DNA of 64,000 bases from positions 744,001 to 808,000 of the forward strand of contig NZ_CP182493.1 of the NCBI RefSeq assembly GCF_052056295.1. Direction: 5' to 3'. Position 1 is the first letter of the stretch. The number at the start of each line of letters is the position of its first letter. The stretch comes from Catenovulum sp052056295 (lineage in GTDB: Bacteria > Pseudomonadota > Gammaproteobacteria > Enterobacterales > Alteromonadaceae). Positions 7,740 to 17,393 of this stretch are shown here, piece after piece. The translations under genes and the position numbers were made by a program. The notes beneath the pieces are model-generated. The model ran no database searches. It had not been told where the DNA came from and was given only the letters and a program-made list of their open reading frames with translations.

Positions 7740-10397
7740 ATGGCGATAAATACGCATACCAACGATATAGAAAAGCTCGCATCCCTACTAGATGCTTTGC
7801 TCAATGCCACACCGGACTTAATTTTTGCCAAAGACAAAAACTATAAATACATAGCCCATAATCAAGCATTCGCCAAACTGGTCGGCCGACCCAATGAAGA
7901 TTTAACCGGCAAAACCGACGAAGAGTTATTTAAAGATCAAGACGCAGCCAAACGCCTAAGATTAAAAGATAAACAAATATTCGACAGTGGTGATACACAA
8001 ACTAGCCAAGAAACAACCGTCTATCCCAATGGCAAAACCATTAAAGTTGACACGTTAAAAGCGCCATTTTACGACGAACAAGGCGAATTAATGGGTTTAC
8101 TAGGCATATCACGCGATGTCACCCACAGAGTTGAAGCTGAACAACAACTGAGCCAAGCGAAAGACAAAGCCGAAGCTGCAAATCAAGCAAAATCAGAATT
8201 TTTGGCAAAAATGAGCCATGAAATTCGCACGCCAATGAACGCGGTAATAGGTTTAACCCAACTGTTAAAACGCACTAAACTCGACCATGAACAAACAGAT
8301 TATGTCGACAAAATTCTCAATTCAGCCGAAGTGCTGCTCAGTATAATCAACGACGTACTCGACTATTCAAAAATTGAAGCAAATTCACTGTCTATCGAAA
8401 AAATTCCGTTTAGCATTCAAAAGGTTTTAGACAAAACCATTACGATTTGCGAGCTAAAAGCGCTTGAAAAAAACCTAGAGTTTATCTTAGATCTGTCTAG
8501 CCAAGTGCCTAACTATGTAATGGGCGACCCAAACCGATTACAACAGATTTTGGTTAACCTAGCGAACAACGCAATAAAGTTTACCCAGCGCGGCCATGTT
8601 ATCGTAAAAATAGAATTGGCCGACCGCCAAAGCAATCAAGCCCTACTTAAATTTTCGGTAACAGATACAGGAGTTGGCATATCAGACAAATGCCAAAAGC
8701 GCCTATTTACCGCCTTTTCTCAACTGGACAATTCGTTAACCCGCGAGTTTGAAGGTTCAGGTTTAGGTTTAGTTATCTGTAAACAAATTGTCGAATTAAT
8801 GGGTGGGCATATTTCAGTGCTCAGTGAAGAAGGTCGTGGTTCGACATTCACTTTTACTATGCCATGCGAAGTGGTTGACGACGCGAAAAAAGCCAAACCA
8901 CATCAAATTGACTACACCAAGTTAAAAACCTTAGTGGTAGACGACAGTGTAGTAGCCAGAAGCATATTAGTAGAACTGCTAAGTGAATTGGGCATGCATG
9001 TTGATTGTGCAGACAGCGGCCAAGATGCAATTAACATGGTGAAAAAAGCCAGCGAAATTCGCCGCGATTACGACCTAATCATAATGGACTGGCGCATGCC
9101 AGGCATAGATGGCATTAGCGCAGCAGAACAAATAAAACAAGATTTAGGTAAAAATCATATTCCAGCAATTTTATTGTTATCAGCATACGATTTAGACGAA
9201 GCACGCAGACAATCCGGTGCAATACATATAGACGCTTATGTCGAAAAACCAGTTAAACCACAAACCTTGTTAGACGGAATTTCACGTAGCTTATGTCATC
9301 AACAAAGTTTGGGACAAAACAACAACTCAAGTTGGAATTCACCTGCCCCGTCTAAATGGGATGGCAGTCAACTCGATTTTTCCCAAGCGAAAATTTTAGT
9401 AGTCGACGACAATACCATTAATCGTAAAGTCGTTTGTGGTTTCTTATCTGATACCAATATCCAAATAGATATAGCTGTAGATGGTGAACAAGCGCTCGAT
9501 AAAATATTCACTTACGAGTACGACCTGGTATTAATGGATATCCAAATGCCAAAAATGGACGGTTACACAGCCACGCGCCATGTTAGGCAGAATCCTAAAT
9601 TTGATAACTTACCTATCATAGCCATGACAGCCCATGCGTTAGATAGTGATAAATCTTTATGTATTTCCAAAGGAATGAATGCGCATTTAGCCAAACCTAT
9701 TAATCCAGACGAATTGTTTGAAGTGGTGCTCAAATGGCTAAAAGCGGAAAAAATCAATAAACAACAAACTGCGCCATCGCAACAACATACAAAATTTGAT
9801 AATTTTTTAGAGGCATTAAGTTGGATCCCACAACTTGAAGTCGAAAAAGCATTGTCACGCTGCCAAAGCAACCGTAAGTTATATTGCAAGTTGGTTGATG
9901 ATTTTGTTACTGAACATCAACAATCAGCCGCTGATTTTTTGAACTTAAAACGCAAAGATGATTGCAACGCACTCTTTATAAAAGTACATAGCTTAAAATC
10001 GAGCAGTGCGTATATAGGTGCATTCGGTCTGTCACAAAAATGTGCCAAACTTGAAAGCCAAATAGAACTGAATCAAGATTTTTACGCAAACCTCAAAGAA
10101 GTGTGTAACGAGCTTGAGCAAATAGTCAACGCCATAAGTTATATACTTAAGTCGAATAAAGCCCAGACAGAAGAAGTAGATCAACTAGCAAAACCGTTAA
10201 AAGAACAGCTGCAAACTTTATTACCCCTATTACAAAAATCAGATTTTGCCGCCGAAGAATTAATCCCAGTGGTAGTAGAAAGCAGCTTAAATACCGAGTT
10301 TGCTGAGCAAGTGAAACAAATTTCTGAATTTGTTTCTGAAATTGAGTTCGAACTTGCTAGCGATTTATGTGAATTAACTTTAAATCAATGCAGTTAA
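7740..10397 (+). CDS. Hybrid sensor histidine kinase (PAS-HisKA-HATPase-REC-REC-Hpt)
   Basis: About 885 residues from the preferred ATG at 7740; an upstream ATG at 7707 lies inside a hairpin. Order of domains: PAS at about 20-135 (LLNATPDLIFAKDKNYKY), HisKA with phospho-histidine in KMSHEIRTPMNAV, HATPase with NLANNAIKF and GSGLGLVICKQ, one receiver (LVVDDSVVAR, phospho-Asp in LIIMDWRMPG), a second receiver (ILVVDDNTINRK, LVLMDIQMP), and an Hpt domain (VHSLKSSSAYIGA). There are no obvious membrane segments, so it probably senses a cytosolic signal through PAS. It is a four-step phosphorelay protein of BarA/ArcB style. The GGDEF response regulator 12 bases downstream is the probable output. 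Confidence 0.93.
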   Translation: MAINTHTNDIEKLASLLDALLNATPDLIFAKDKNYKYIAHNQAFAKLVGRPNEDLTGKTDEELFKDQDAAKRLRLKDKQIFDSGDTQTSQETTVYPNGKTIKVDTLKAPFYDEQGELMGLLGISRDVTHRVEAEQQLSQAKDKAEAANQAKSEFLAKMSHEIRTPMNAVIGLTQLLKRTKLDHEQTDYVDKILNSAEVLLSIINDVLDYSKIEANSLSIEKIPFSIQKVLDKTITICELKALEKNLEFILDLSSQVPNYVMGDPNRLQQILVNLANNAIKFTQRGHVIVKIELADRQSNQALLKFSVTDTGVGISDKCQKRLFTAFSQLDNSLTREFEGSGLGLVICKQIVELMGGHISVLSEEGRGSTFTFTMPCEVVDDAKKAKPHQIDYTKLKTLVVDDSVVARSILVELLSELGMHVDCADSGQDAINMVKKASEIRRDYDLIIMDWRMPGIDGISAAEQIKQDLGKNHIPAILLLSAYDLDEARRQSGAIHIDAYVEKPVKPQTLLDGISRSLCHQQSLGQNNNSSWNSPAPSKWDGSQLDFSQAKILVVDDNTINRKVVCGFLSDTNIQIDIAVDGEQALDKIFTYEYDLVLMDIQMPKMDGYTATRHVRQNPKFDNLPIIAMTAHALDSDKSLCISKGMNAHLAKPINPDELFEVVLKWLKAEKINKQQTAPSQQHTKFDNFLEALSWIPQLEVEKALSRCQSNRKLYCKLVDDFVTEHQQSAADFLNLKRKDDCNALFIKVHSLKSSSAYIGAFGLSQKCAKLESQIELNQDFYANLKEVCNELEQIVNAISYILKSNKAQTEEVDQLAKPLKEQLQTLLPLLQKSDFAAEELIPVVVESSLNTEFAEQVKQISEFVSEIEFELASDLCELTLNQCS

Positions 10398-10409
10398 AGA
10401 GATAAAGCT

Positions 10410-11312
10410 ATGATAACCCCAGCACTACGCATACTGATAGTCGACGATGAAAAGTCCAATCTTGTGGTATTGAGTAACTTACTCAAAGCCGAAGCGCAAA
10501 TTACCCTAGCCAGTAACGGCAAAGCCGCAATTGAAAAAGCACAAGAGCTTAAACCTGACATTATTTTGTTAGACGTAGTAATGCCAGACCAAAGTGGCTT
10601 CGAAGTAATTAAACAACTCAAAGCCTGTGAGATCACCCGCTCAATTCCGGTGATATTTATTACTGCCTTAGGTGATGTTTCAAGTGAAGAAAAAGGCTTT
10701 GAGCTGGGGGCTTGTGATTATATTTCCAAACCATTTCACCTAGGTATAGTAAAAGCGCGGGTAAAACTGCATTTAACTCTAGCCCGCCAATGCATTATGT
10801 TAGAAATGCTTGCAAACGTTGACCCACTCACAGCCATTGCCAATCGCAGAAAGTTTGACGAACAAGTTGAAGCTGAATGGTTAGTTGCTCAGCGTAACCA
10901 ACAGCCCTTAGTTCTTGCTATGTTGGATGTAGATAAATTTAAACAATATAACGACCACTATGGCCACGCCGCCGGCGACCAAGTACTCACTCAGGTTGCT
11001 AAAGCTCTGAATGAACAATTACAACGCCCTCGCGATTTTGTCGCACGATATGGTGGTGAAGAGTTTGTAGTTGTCATTGGCGACATAGACATTGACGGCG
11101 CTAAAGCGGTTTTAGATAACTGCCGCCAAGCGGTCGAAAGCTTAAACATAGAACATGAACTCAGCCCACACGAAAAAGTAACCATTAGCGCTGGCGCAAT
11201 TATCTGTGTACCAAATAACGACATCACCCCAGCACAAGCCCTAAAACAAGCAGATAGCATGCTTTACCATGCAAAAGAGCATGGCCGCAATCAAGTTTGC
11301 TGGAATGAATAA
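10410..11312 (+). CDS. REC-GGDEF response regulator, diguanylate cyclase
   Basis: 300 residues. The receiver domain covers about 8-122 (ILIVDDEKSN, phospho-Asp in IILLDVVMPD, Lys in YISKPFHLG), and the GGDEF domain about 135-300 with an intact GGEEF active site (RYGGEEFVVVIG). An RxxD inhibitory site, RPRD, stands five residues before GGEEF, so product inhibition by c-di-GMP is expected. The layout is PleD-like with one receiver. It sits in an operon with the hybrid kinase and ends at a strong terminator. It would make c-di-GMP on phosphorylation, and the exopolysaccharide locus about 10 kb away is a plausible but unproved downstream process. Confidence 0.93.
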   Translation: MITPALRILIVDDEKSNLVVLSNLLKAEAQITLASNGKAAIEKAQELKPDIILLDVVMPDQSGFEVIKQLKACEITRSIPVIFITALGDVSSEEKGFELGACDYISKPFHLGIVKARVKLHLTLARQCIMLEMLANVDPLTAIANRRKFDEQVEAEWLVAQRNQQPLVLAMLDVDKFKQYNDHYGHAAGDQVLTQVAKALNEQLQRPRDFVARYGGEEFVVVIGDIDIDGAKAVLDNCRQAVESLNIEHELSPHEKVTISAGAIICVPNNDITPAQALKQADSMLYHAKEHGRNQVCWNE

Positions 11313-11320
11313 CACAACAC

Positions 11321-11351
11321 TGATGACTTAGCAGGAACTGCTAAGTCATCA
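11321..11351 (+). terminator. Terminator of the kinase-cyclase operon
   Basis: TGATGACTTAGCAG and CTGCTAAGTCATCA form a perfect 14-bp stem with a GAA loop, eight bases after the cyclase stop. The T-run after it is weak (CCACTTATTTACTC). Confidence 0.75.
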
Positions 11352-11442
11352 CCACTTATTTACTCTAAACCTACAACTTAAAAACAACTAAAACTTTTTC
11401 ACATCAACTGAAACAAGCTTGCAACCCAAACGACAATTTAAA

Positions 11443-11461
11443 ACGATAATTATTATCATTT
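11443..11461. promoter_or_regulatory. Fur box upstream of the TonB receptor operon
   Basis: ACGATAATTATTATCATTT is nearly palindromic and close to the Fur consensus of GATAAT hexamers. It lies about 110 bases before the likely receptor start. It predicts iron repression of the receptor and of the four genes behind it. Confidence 0.8.
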
Positions 11462-11570
11462 GCACTTTTAATATAAATTCCTTTCCTATAGAATGCCGCG
11501 CAAATTAATCCCACCGACAACAAAACCAATATTTGGGATCAAAAATTATTCAAACAATATTGAGGGCGAT

Positions 11571-13949
11571 ATGCAAACCAAGTTAAAACTGTCAGCTGTT
11601 GTAATTGCAATGCAAGTAGCTTCATTAAATACCGCACATGCGGACCAAAGCAAAAAAAACGTTGAAGGACAAATGGAAACTATCGTAGTGACAGCTACGG
11701 GTTTCGAGCAAAAATTAACGCAGGCACCTGCGAGTATTTCAATCATCACTGCCGAAGATATTAAATTATCTTCATTCACCAACCTGTTAGACGCAGTTAA
11801 ACACCAAGAAGGTATTGATATAGGCACAACCCGAGATAAAACGGGTCAAGGCAGCGTAAGTATGCGTGGTCTAACTGGCGAATATACCTTGTTATTAATT
11901 GACGGAAAACGTCAAAACAACCATGGTGATATTTATCCAAATAACTTTGGTGGCAATGCGTTTAATCATCTTCCACCAGTAGATACAATTGATAGAGTTG
12001 AAGTAATTCGTGGACCAGCATCAACCTTATACGGTGCAGATGCGTTAGGCGGTGTTATCAATGTCATCACCAAAAAACATACAGATGACTGGAGTGGTTC
12101 AATTACTTTTGGTCGTAGTTTGCAACAAAATGATGACTTTGGTGACGACATCACAACTGATTTTTCAGTACAAGGTCCTTTGATTGCCAACGTATTAAGT
12201 TTAGGTGTACGCGCAAGTGTTTATGAGCAACAGGCCTCATCACCACAGTTTTCACCAGCAGTTGACCCAAATGGCGACGTGCATGTGCGCTCTCTTGGTT
12301 TTGGTAGTGGCGGTCGTACCGTTGACAATAAAAGTGAGCATTACGGATTTAGCCTAAACTACACTCTGGCTAAAGGCCAAGAGTTAATGTTCGACTACGA
12401 CAACTCTCACCAAGAATACGACAATACCCCTAGATTTAACGTAGATACCAGCGAAATTATTTACCCGCTAGGTACTAAAGACAGCATAGAAAGCTTATGG
12501 CAAGACAGCCGCGGCCGTGTTAACCCACGAGCAGGTTATGCAGCAGAGCAAGAGTTTGATCGCGAATGGTGGTCGTTAACTTATGAAGGCGATTTCGAAT
12601 TTGGTGCGGTTTCTGCGTCAGTTTCTTATGTAGATACCCAAAATAACGGCCGAACTTTGCCGTTAAGCGTTACTGAGCGTTTATTGTTGCAAGAAATGTA
12701 TGATGGCACAGGCGACTACGCTGATATGGATGAAGCAACGCGTAAACAGTTAGCTGAAGACACTTTCTTACCACGCCCTGCTCGCCCATTAGATAGCAGC
12801 CAATACACTTATGATTTACGTGTAGATATTCCAGTGGCGAACGTAGCTGGTGATCACAATTTAGTATTTGGTGCACAAGCGATTGATGGTGAATTACAAG
12901 ACGGTGTATTTGGTTTAGAAAGTGGCAAAGCCGGTGCAATTCAAGAGCAAAAAATGTATTCATTTTTCGCTGAAGACAACTGGATGATCACAGACAAATT
13001 CACCTTAACTGCCGGTGTTCGTTACGACAACCACGACGTATTTGGTAGCCAAACTTCACCTCGTGCGTACGCGGTTTATAACTTATCACCAGAATGGACA
13101 ATTAAAGGTGGTGTCAGCACAGGTTATAAAACCCCACAAACCACAGATTTGTACGATGGTATTACAGGTTTTGGTGGCCAAGGTACGAGCCCATTTGCCG
13201 GTAACCCAGAACTTAAGCCAGAAACCAGCGTAAACTCTGAAATTGCTTTGTATTGGAGCCGTGGCGACAACAATTTCAACATCACTTACTTCGACACGAC
13301 CTTCGAAGATAAAATCGCCCGTGGTGATACAGTGCAAAGTTGTGAAAAAACAGCAGGTGTGCGCCCTTGTGTAAACTTAGGTCAGTACGATCAACTAGGG
13401 TACGAAACCTATAGTCAAAAAATCAATATCGACGAAGTTGCACTTCAAGGTGTTGAAATTGCCGGTCGTTACCAATTTTTGAATAACTGGTCTGTCTACG
13501 CTAATTACACTTGGACAGATAGTGAACAAAAAAGTGGCCCAAGCGCTGGACAACCACTCACCAATACTGCAGAGCATATGTCGAATATCAGCTTAAACTG
13601 GTCAGCCACCGACAATCTGTATGTATATTTGCAAAGTGAATTGCGCTCTGATCGTTACCGCGGTTACGACTCAACACTTGAACGTGAGTTGTACTACAAA
13701 AACTATTCATTACTTAATTTAGGTGCACGTTGGACACTTAATGACAATGTTATGGTGAGCTTACGCGTTAACAACCTATTAGATAGAGACTTTACCTCGT
13801 ACACAACCACATATGACGATTTGAATGACGACGGTGTATACGAGTACCTAACAGGTCGTGGTGTTGTTAGTGAAGTTAACTTTGCCGACGATTACAACGT
13901 AAAAGACAAAGCGCGTAACTTCTGGGCAAGCGTTTCTGTGAGTTTCTAA
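11571..13949 (+). CDS. TonB-dependent receptor, FepA/CirA-like
   Basis: About 792 residues from the ATG at 11571, preceded by GAGGG; an upstream ATG at 11493 would spoil the signal peptide. A signal peptide (LSAVVIAMQVASLNTAHA) is followed by a TonB box (METIVVTATG), the plug domain (SVSMRGLTGEYTLLLIDGKR, RVEVIRGPASTLYGADALGG) and a 22-strand-type barrel ending in phenylalanine (ASVSVSF). A cysteine pair near SCEKTAGVRPC marks an extracellular loop. Under a Fur box and followed by reductase and PepSY genes, it is an iron-siderophore receptor; the ligand is not known. Confidence 0.92.
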   Translation: MQTKLKLSAVVIAMQVASLNTAHADQSKKNVEGQMETIVVTATGFEQKLTQAPASISIITAEDIKLSSFTNLLDAVKHQEGIDIGTTRDKTGQGSVSMRGLTGEYTLLLIDGKRQNNHGDIYPNNFGGNAFNHLPPVDTIDRVEVIRGPASTLYGADALGGVINVITKKHTDDWSGSITFGRSLQQNDDFGDDITTDFSVQGPLIANVLSLGVRASVYEQQASSPQFSPAVDPNGDVHVRSLGFGSGGRTVDNKSEHYGFSLNYTLAKGQELMFDYDNSHQEYDNTPRFNVDTSEIIYPLGTKDSIESLWQDSRGRVNPRAGYAAEQEFDREWWSLTYEGDFEFGAVSASVSYVDTQNNGRTLPLSVTERLLLQEMYDGTGDYADMDEATRKQLAEDTFLPRPARPLDSSQYTYDLRVDIPVANVAGDHNLVFGAQAIDGELQDGVFGLESGKAGAIQEQKMYSFFAEDNWMITDKFTLTAGVRYDNHDVFGSQTSPRAYAVYNLSPEWTIKGGVSTGYKTPQTTDLYDGITGFGGQGTSPFAGNPELKPETSVNSEIALYWSRGDNNFNITYFDTTFEDKIARGDTVQSCEKTAGVRPCVNLGQYDQLGYETYSQKINIDEVALQGVEIAGRYQFLNNWSVYANYTWTDSEQKSGPSAGQPLTNTAEHMSNISLNWSATDNLYVYLQSELRSDRYRGYDSTLERELYYKNYSLLNLGARWTLNDNVMVSLRVNNLLDRDFTSYTTTYDDLNDDGVYEYLTGRGVVSEVNFADDYNVKDKARNFWASVSVSF

Positions 13950-13953
13950 ATAA

Positions 13954-14568
13954 ATGCAGTTTAGTTTAGGCTCAGTTAGACAGTGGCACTGGATCAGTGC
14001 CGCTTTTGCTTTGGTCGGCATGCTGTTGTTTTCTATTACCGGCATTACCCTCAATCATGCCGCTGATATTAAAACAACGCCTGATGTTCAATTGTTAGAA
14101 GTTGAATTGCCAACAACTTTAGTTTCAAGGCTAAAAAAGCAAGCTGAGCAGGCAATTGAAAGTGACCAAACAAGTGTGCCAACAGCACTCATAACTTGGT
14201 TGTCACAAGTACATTCGATTCAAGTTTCATCAGCGGCCAAAGCTGAATGGAACGAAGACGAATTGTACATAGTTCAAGCAGGGCCTGGGTTTGACGCTTG
14301 GTTGGCAGTTGATTTTTATTCCAACCAATTAACCTATGAAAGCACCAACCGCGGCTGGATAGCCTACTTTAACGACTTGCATAAAGGCCGTGATACAGGT
14401 GTTGTTTGGGGTTGGTTTATCGACTTTTTTGCCGTTATTTGTGTGATTTTTTGTCTATCTGGATTGATTTTACTTTGCCGTCAGGCAAACCACAGATGGA
14501 TGACTTGGCCTATTACCTTGCTTGGTGTCGTGGCTCCAGCAATTTTATTGTTAGCCTTTGTTCACTAA
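13954..14568 (+). CDS. PepSY-associated transmembrane protein
   Basis: A 204-residue inner-membrane protein that starts four bases after the receptor stop. It has an N-terminal helix (ISAAFALVGMLLFSITGITL) preceded by RQWHW, a periplasmic middle with the PepSY-like YIVQAGPGFDAWLAVDF, the LHKGRDTGVVWGWFID motif, and two C-terminal helices. This is the short form of the PepSY-TM family, often beside Fur-controlled receptors and thought to help reduce ferric siderophores. The histidines in RQWHW and LNHAAD could bind heme or metal. Confidence 0.85.
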   Translation: MQFSLGSVRQWHWISAAFALVGMLLFSITGITLNHAADIKTTPDVQLLEVELPTTLVSRLKKQAEQAIESDQTSVPTALITWLSQVHSIQVSSAAKAEWNEDELYIVQAGPGFDAWLAVDFYSNQLTYESTNRGWIAYFNDLHKGRDTGVVWGWFIDFFAVICVIFCLSGLILLCRQANHRWMTWPITLLGVVAPAILLLAFVH

Positions 14569-14602
14569 CAGTGAAAATAACAACTATTGGAGAAATAAAG
14601 TA

Positions 14603-15121
14603 ATGAAAATTGGGAAATTGTTTTGCGGCTTAATCTGTGCACTGGCCACAACAGCAGTATCTGCCAAATCAGATTTACAACTAGAAGTAAGTATTCCGCG
14701 CTTACAAGTTGCCGAATACCACAAGCCATATGTAGCTGTATGGTTGGAAGACAGTAAGCGCAAAGTTACCCAAATAGCTGTTTGGTACGATGTTGAAATG
14801 GAAAATGGCAAAGGTGAAGAATGGCTTGCGGATTTACGCCAATGGTGGCGTCGAGATGGCCGTAAACTGTCGTTCCCGATTGACGGCATAACAGGTGCAA
14901 CCAAAGGGCCTGGCATGCACACTGTCGATTTCGACCTATCTAAAGCCTTTAAAAACTTACCCGCAGGTAAATACACCTTGCGTATAGAAGCAGCCCGTGA
15001 AGTGGGCGGCCGTGAATTATTACAAATTCCACTTAACCTGCCACTAAAGAACAGTGAACTACCACTGATAGTTGAAGGCAGTTCTGAATTAGGTTTAGTG
15101 CGTTTGTCCACCACTAAATAA
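14603..15121 (+). CDS. DUF2271 periplasmic protein
   Basis: 172 residues from the ATG at 14603, chosen because it begins a clean signal peptide (MKIGKLFCGLICALATTAVSA) after TTGGAG. The mature part is a single beta-rich domain with YVAVWLEDSKRKVTQIAVW and the GATKGPG segment typical of DUF2271. The family is common next to PepSY and DUF4198 genes in iron-uptake operons; its role is not established. FAD- or flavin-related transfer has been suggested by context for such neighbours, but nothing in the sequence shows it. Confidence 0.85.
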   Translation: MKIGKLFCGLICALATTAVSAKSDLQLEVSIPRLQVAEYHKPYVAVWLEDSKRKVTQIAVWYDVEMENGKGEEWLADLRQWWRRDGRKLSFPIDGITGATKGPGMHTVDFDLSKAFKNLPAGKYTLRIEAAREVGGRELLQIPLNLPLKNSELPLIVEGSSELGLVRLSTTK

Positions 15122-15152
15122 ACAACAACAGAATGATTAAGGAACCTAAGTA

Positions 15153-15986
15153 ATGTTAAACAAAAAAATTATTCAAAGCGCAATATTACCCCTAACTTTG
15201 TTGTTAGCCACAACACAGGTAAATGCACATAGAGCTTGGATCAAACCAAGTGAAACTGTTCTGTCTGGTGAAGAAAACTATGTCACCTTTGATGCTGCTG
15301 TATCCAACACACTATTTGTGCCAGAGCACGTAGCGTACAGAACCAACAGCATAGTCGCTTATGCACCTAATGGTAAAACATTAGAGCTAGAAAACGTGGC
15401 AACTGGCAAATACCGCGCAACATTTGATTTAAAGCTTGAGCAAGCTGGTACTTACCGCATTGCATCAGCGTCAGCTGGTATTCGCGCTATGTGGAAAGAT
15501 GACGAAGGCAATCGCAAAATGTGGCCTGGCAGAGGCCGAAGTGCGGAAGGTGAAACCTTTGAAACGGCTGTACCTAAAAACGCCAAAGATTTACGTGTTT
15601 CTTATAGTGCACGCCGAGTTGAAACATTTGTTACTTTGGGTGAACCAAGCACAGACTCATTAAAACCAACAAATAAAGGTTTAGAGTTAGTTCCGGTAAC
15701 ACATCCAAACGATTTGTACGCAACTGAAAGCGCTGAATTTATTATGTTGATTGATGGTAGCCCTGCTGTTGGTGCTGAAGTAGAAATCAACCGTGGCGCC
15801 ATGCGTTACCGTAACCAACCAGAAACAATTAACTTAAAAACGGATGCCAATGGTAAGTTTTCAGTAACTTGGCCAAAAGCGGGTATGTACTTTATTGAAG
15901 TATCGTATGAAGACGACAAAGCTCAAGCACCGGCCACAAAACGCCAAGGTGGTTATTCTGCAACCTTAGAAGTGTTACCACTCTAG
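15153..15986 (+). CDS. DUF4198 (NikM-like) periplasmic protein
   Basis: 277 residues with a signal peptide (ILPLTLLLATTQVNA) cleaved just before HRAWIKPSE. That gives a mature N-terminal histidine, as in DUF4198/NikM-type proteins where the terminal amine and His can bind metal. The body is two beta-sandwich segments, the second (AEFIMLIDGSPAVGAEVEIN, KTDANGKFSVTWPKAGMY) resembling a carboxypeptidase-regulatory fold. AAGGAACC precedes the ATG. It belongs to the Fur-controlled operon and probably handles metal in the periplasm. Confidence 0.85.
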   Translation: MLNKKIIQSAILPLTLLLATTQVNAHRAWIKPSETVLSGEENYVTFDAAVSNTLFVPEHVAYRTNSIVAYAPNGKTLELENVATGKYRATFDLKLEQAGTYRIASASAGIRAMWKDDEGNRKMWPGRGRSAEGETFETAVPKNAKDLRVSYSARRVETFVTLGEPSTDSLKPTNKGLELVPVTHPNDLYATESAEFIMLIDGSPAVGAEVEINRGAMRYRNQPETINLKTDANGKFSVTWPKAGMYFIEVSYEDDKAQAPATKRQGGYSATLEVLPL

Positions 15987-15991
15987 TAAAT

Positions 15992-17290
15992 ATGTCGGAT
16001 AATTTTCGAATCGGCCTAGCCAGTGTGTTAGGCCTTTGTTGGTGTATTTGGGTAATGGTTTTATGGTTTAAAAACCGTCCCAAAACAGCAAATTCCTCAG
16101 CGACAAAAATCGTCGCTTTTGCCAGCCAAACGGGCCAAGCGCGTTTACACGCCGAAGATTTTATCGCATCACTTACTGACGCGATACTGCTACCACTCAA
16201 TCAATTAACTGCAGATAAATTGCAAACTGCATCTGAAGTGCATTTATTTGTCAGTACCTATGGTGACGGTGAAGCACCAGACAACGGCCGAACATTTATC
16301 CGCTCGCTAACAAAAATTTCGAATAATGCATTAACACAAGTTAACTATAAGGTGACTGCATTTGGTGATAGCCACTACCCTGCTTTTTGTGCATTTGGCA
16401 AACAAGTTTTTACTGAATTAGCAGAGCGCGGTGCACAAGCCATAGAGCCGTTAATTTGTATAGATGCCAGCCAACCACAAACTCAAGCACAACACTCTAT
16501 TGCAAACTACTCTGATGTTGCGGTAACACAGATTCGCCAATTAAATACTGGCAGTCCGTTCGCTGGTTTATATTTAATTGAATTATCGGCAGCAAATCTC
16601 AGTTGGCAAGCGGGTGATATTTTAGAAGTGTTACCACCAGCAAATAATAAGCAAATGGCCACCCCTCGCAGTTATTCGATAGCCAGTGCAGACAGCCGTT
16701 TTGTAGAGAATAATCAGCTACAACTGATTGTTCGTTTATTAACTAAAGACGATGGTACTACAGGTTTAGCATCTGGATATTTAACGCAAGGTTGCCAAGT
16801 AGGCAGTCAAATTAAAGTTAAAGTACGGGCAAATCCAGCGTGCCAACTTAAATCAGAACAAGCTCCATTGTTGCTCATTGGCGCGGGTAGTGGTTTAGCT
16901 GGTTTAATCGGCCATATTGAACAAAGGTGTCATTTTGCCGATGCAGGCCCTGTATGGTTGATTTATGGTGAACGCGATGCTGAATTTGACTGCCATATGC
17001 AAACAGAGCTGGAAGCTTGGCAGCAACAAGGGGTATTAACTAGAATCGACCGAGTATTTTCACGCGCTACTCTCGCTACTGACACAGAAAAAGCCAAATA
17101 CGTTTATCAAGTGTTAAGCCAACAAGCAGAGAATGTTCGCCGCTTTATAAAACAAGGAGCCGACGTCTATGTGTGTGGTAGTCTCGAAGGCATGGGCAAA
17201 TCTGTAGATAAAGCCTTGCTAGAAATTTTAGGAGAACAAACCAAACAACAGCTGAGCGAACAAGGACGCTATCACAGAGATTTGTATTAA
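15992..17290 (+). CDS. Membrane-anchored flavodoxin-FNR (CysJ-like) reductase
   Basis: 432 residues. One N-terminal membrane helix (LASVLGLCWCIWVMVLWF) anchors a flavodoxin domain (VAFASQTGQARLHAEDF, STYGDGEAPDNG, FGDSHYPAFC) and an FNR module with the FAD motif RSYSIAS, the NADPH motif LLLIGAGSGLAGLIG and the CysJ-like tail GRYHRDLY. It would pass electrons from NADPH through FAD and FMN to an acceptor at the membrane. In this operon the acceptor is plausibly the PepSY protein or an imported ferric complex. Last gene of the Fur operon. Confidence 0.88.
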   Translation: MSDNFRIGLASVLGLCWCIWVMVLWFKNRPKTANSSATKIVAFASQTGQARLHAEDFIASLTDAILLPLNQLTADKLQTASEVHLFVSTYGDGEAPDNGRTFIRSLTKISNNALTQVNYKVTAFGDSHYPAFCAFGKQVFTELAERGAQAIEPLICIDASQPQTQAQHSIANYSDVAVTQIRQLNTGSPFAGLYLIELSAANLSWQAGDILEVLPPANNKQMATPRSYSIASADSRFVENNQLQLIVRLLTKDDGTTGLASGYLTQGCQVGSQIKVKVRANPACQLKSEQAPLLLIGAGSGLAGLIGHIEQRCHFADAGPVWLIYGERDAEFDCHMQTELEAWQQQGVLTRIDRVFSRATLATDTEKAKYVYQVLSQQAENVRRFIKQGADVYVCGSLEGMGKSVDKALLEILGEQTKQQLSEQGRYHRDLY

Positions 17291-17320
17291 AACAAAATTA
17301 AGCATTATCACCTTGAGTTA

Positions 17321-17361
17321 TTGATACAAATCAAATAAACAAAAATACCATGCCCTATGAT
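17321..17361 (+). promoter_or_regulatory. FNR/Anr-type site and promoter for nnrS
   Basis: TTGATACAAATCAA at 17321-17334 is a perfect TTGAT-N4-ATCAA palindrome. A -10-like TATGAT follows at 17356-17361, which puts the site close to -41 relative to the expected start. That is the geometry of class II FNR activation. The gene 60 bases downstream is an NnrS family member, often controlled by oxygen or nitric oxide. Confidence 0.8.
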
Positions 17362-17393
17362 AGTACCTGAGTGAATTAATCAGGTATATCGCT

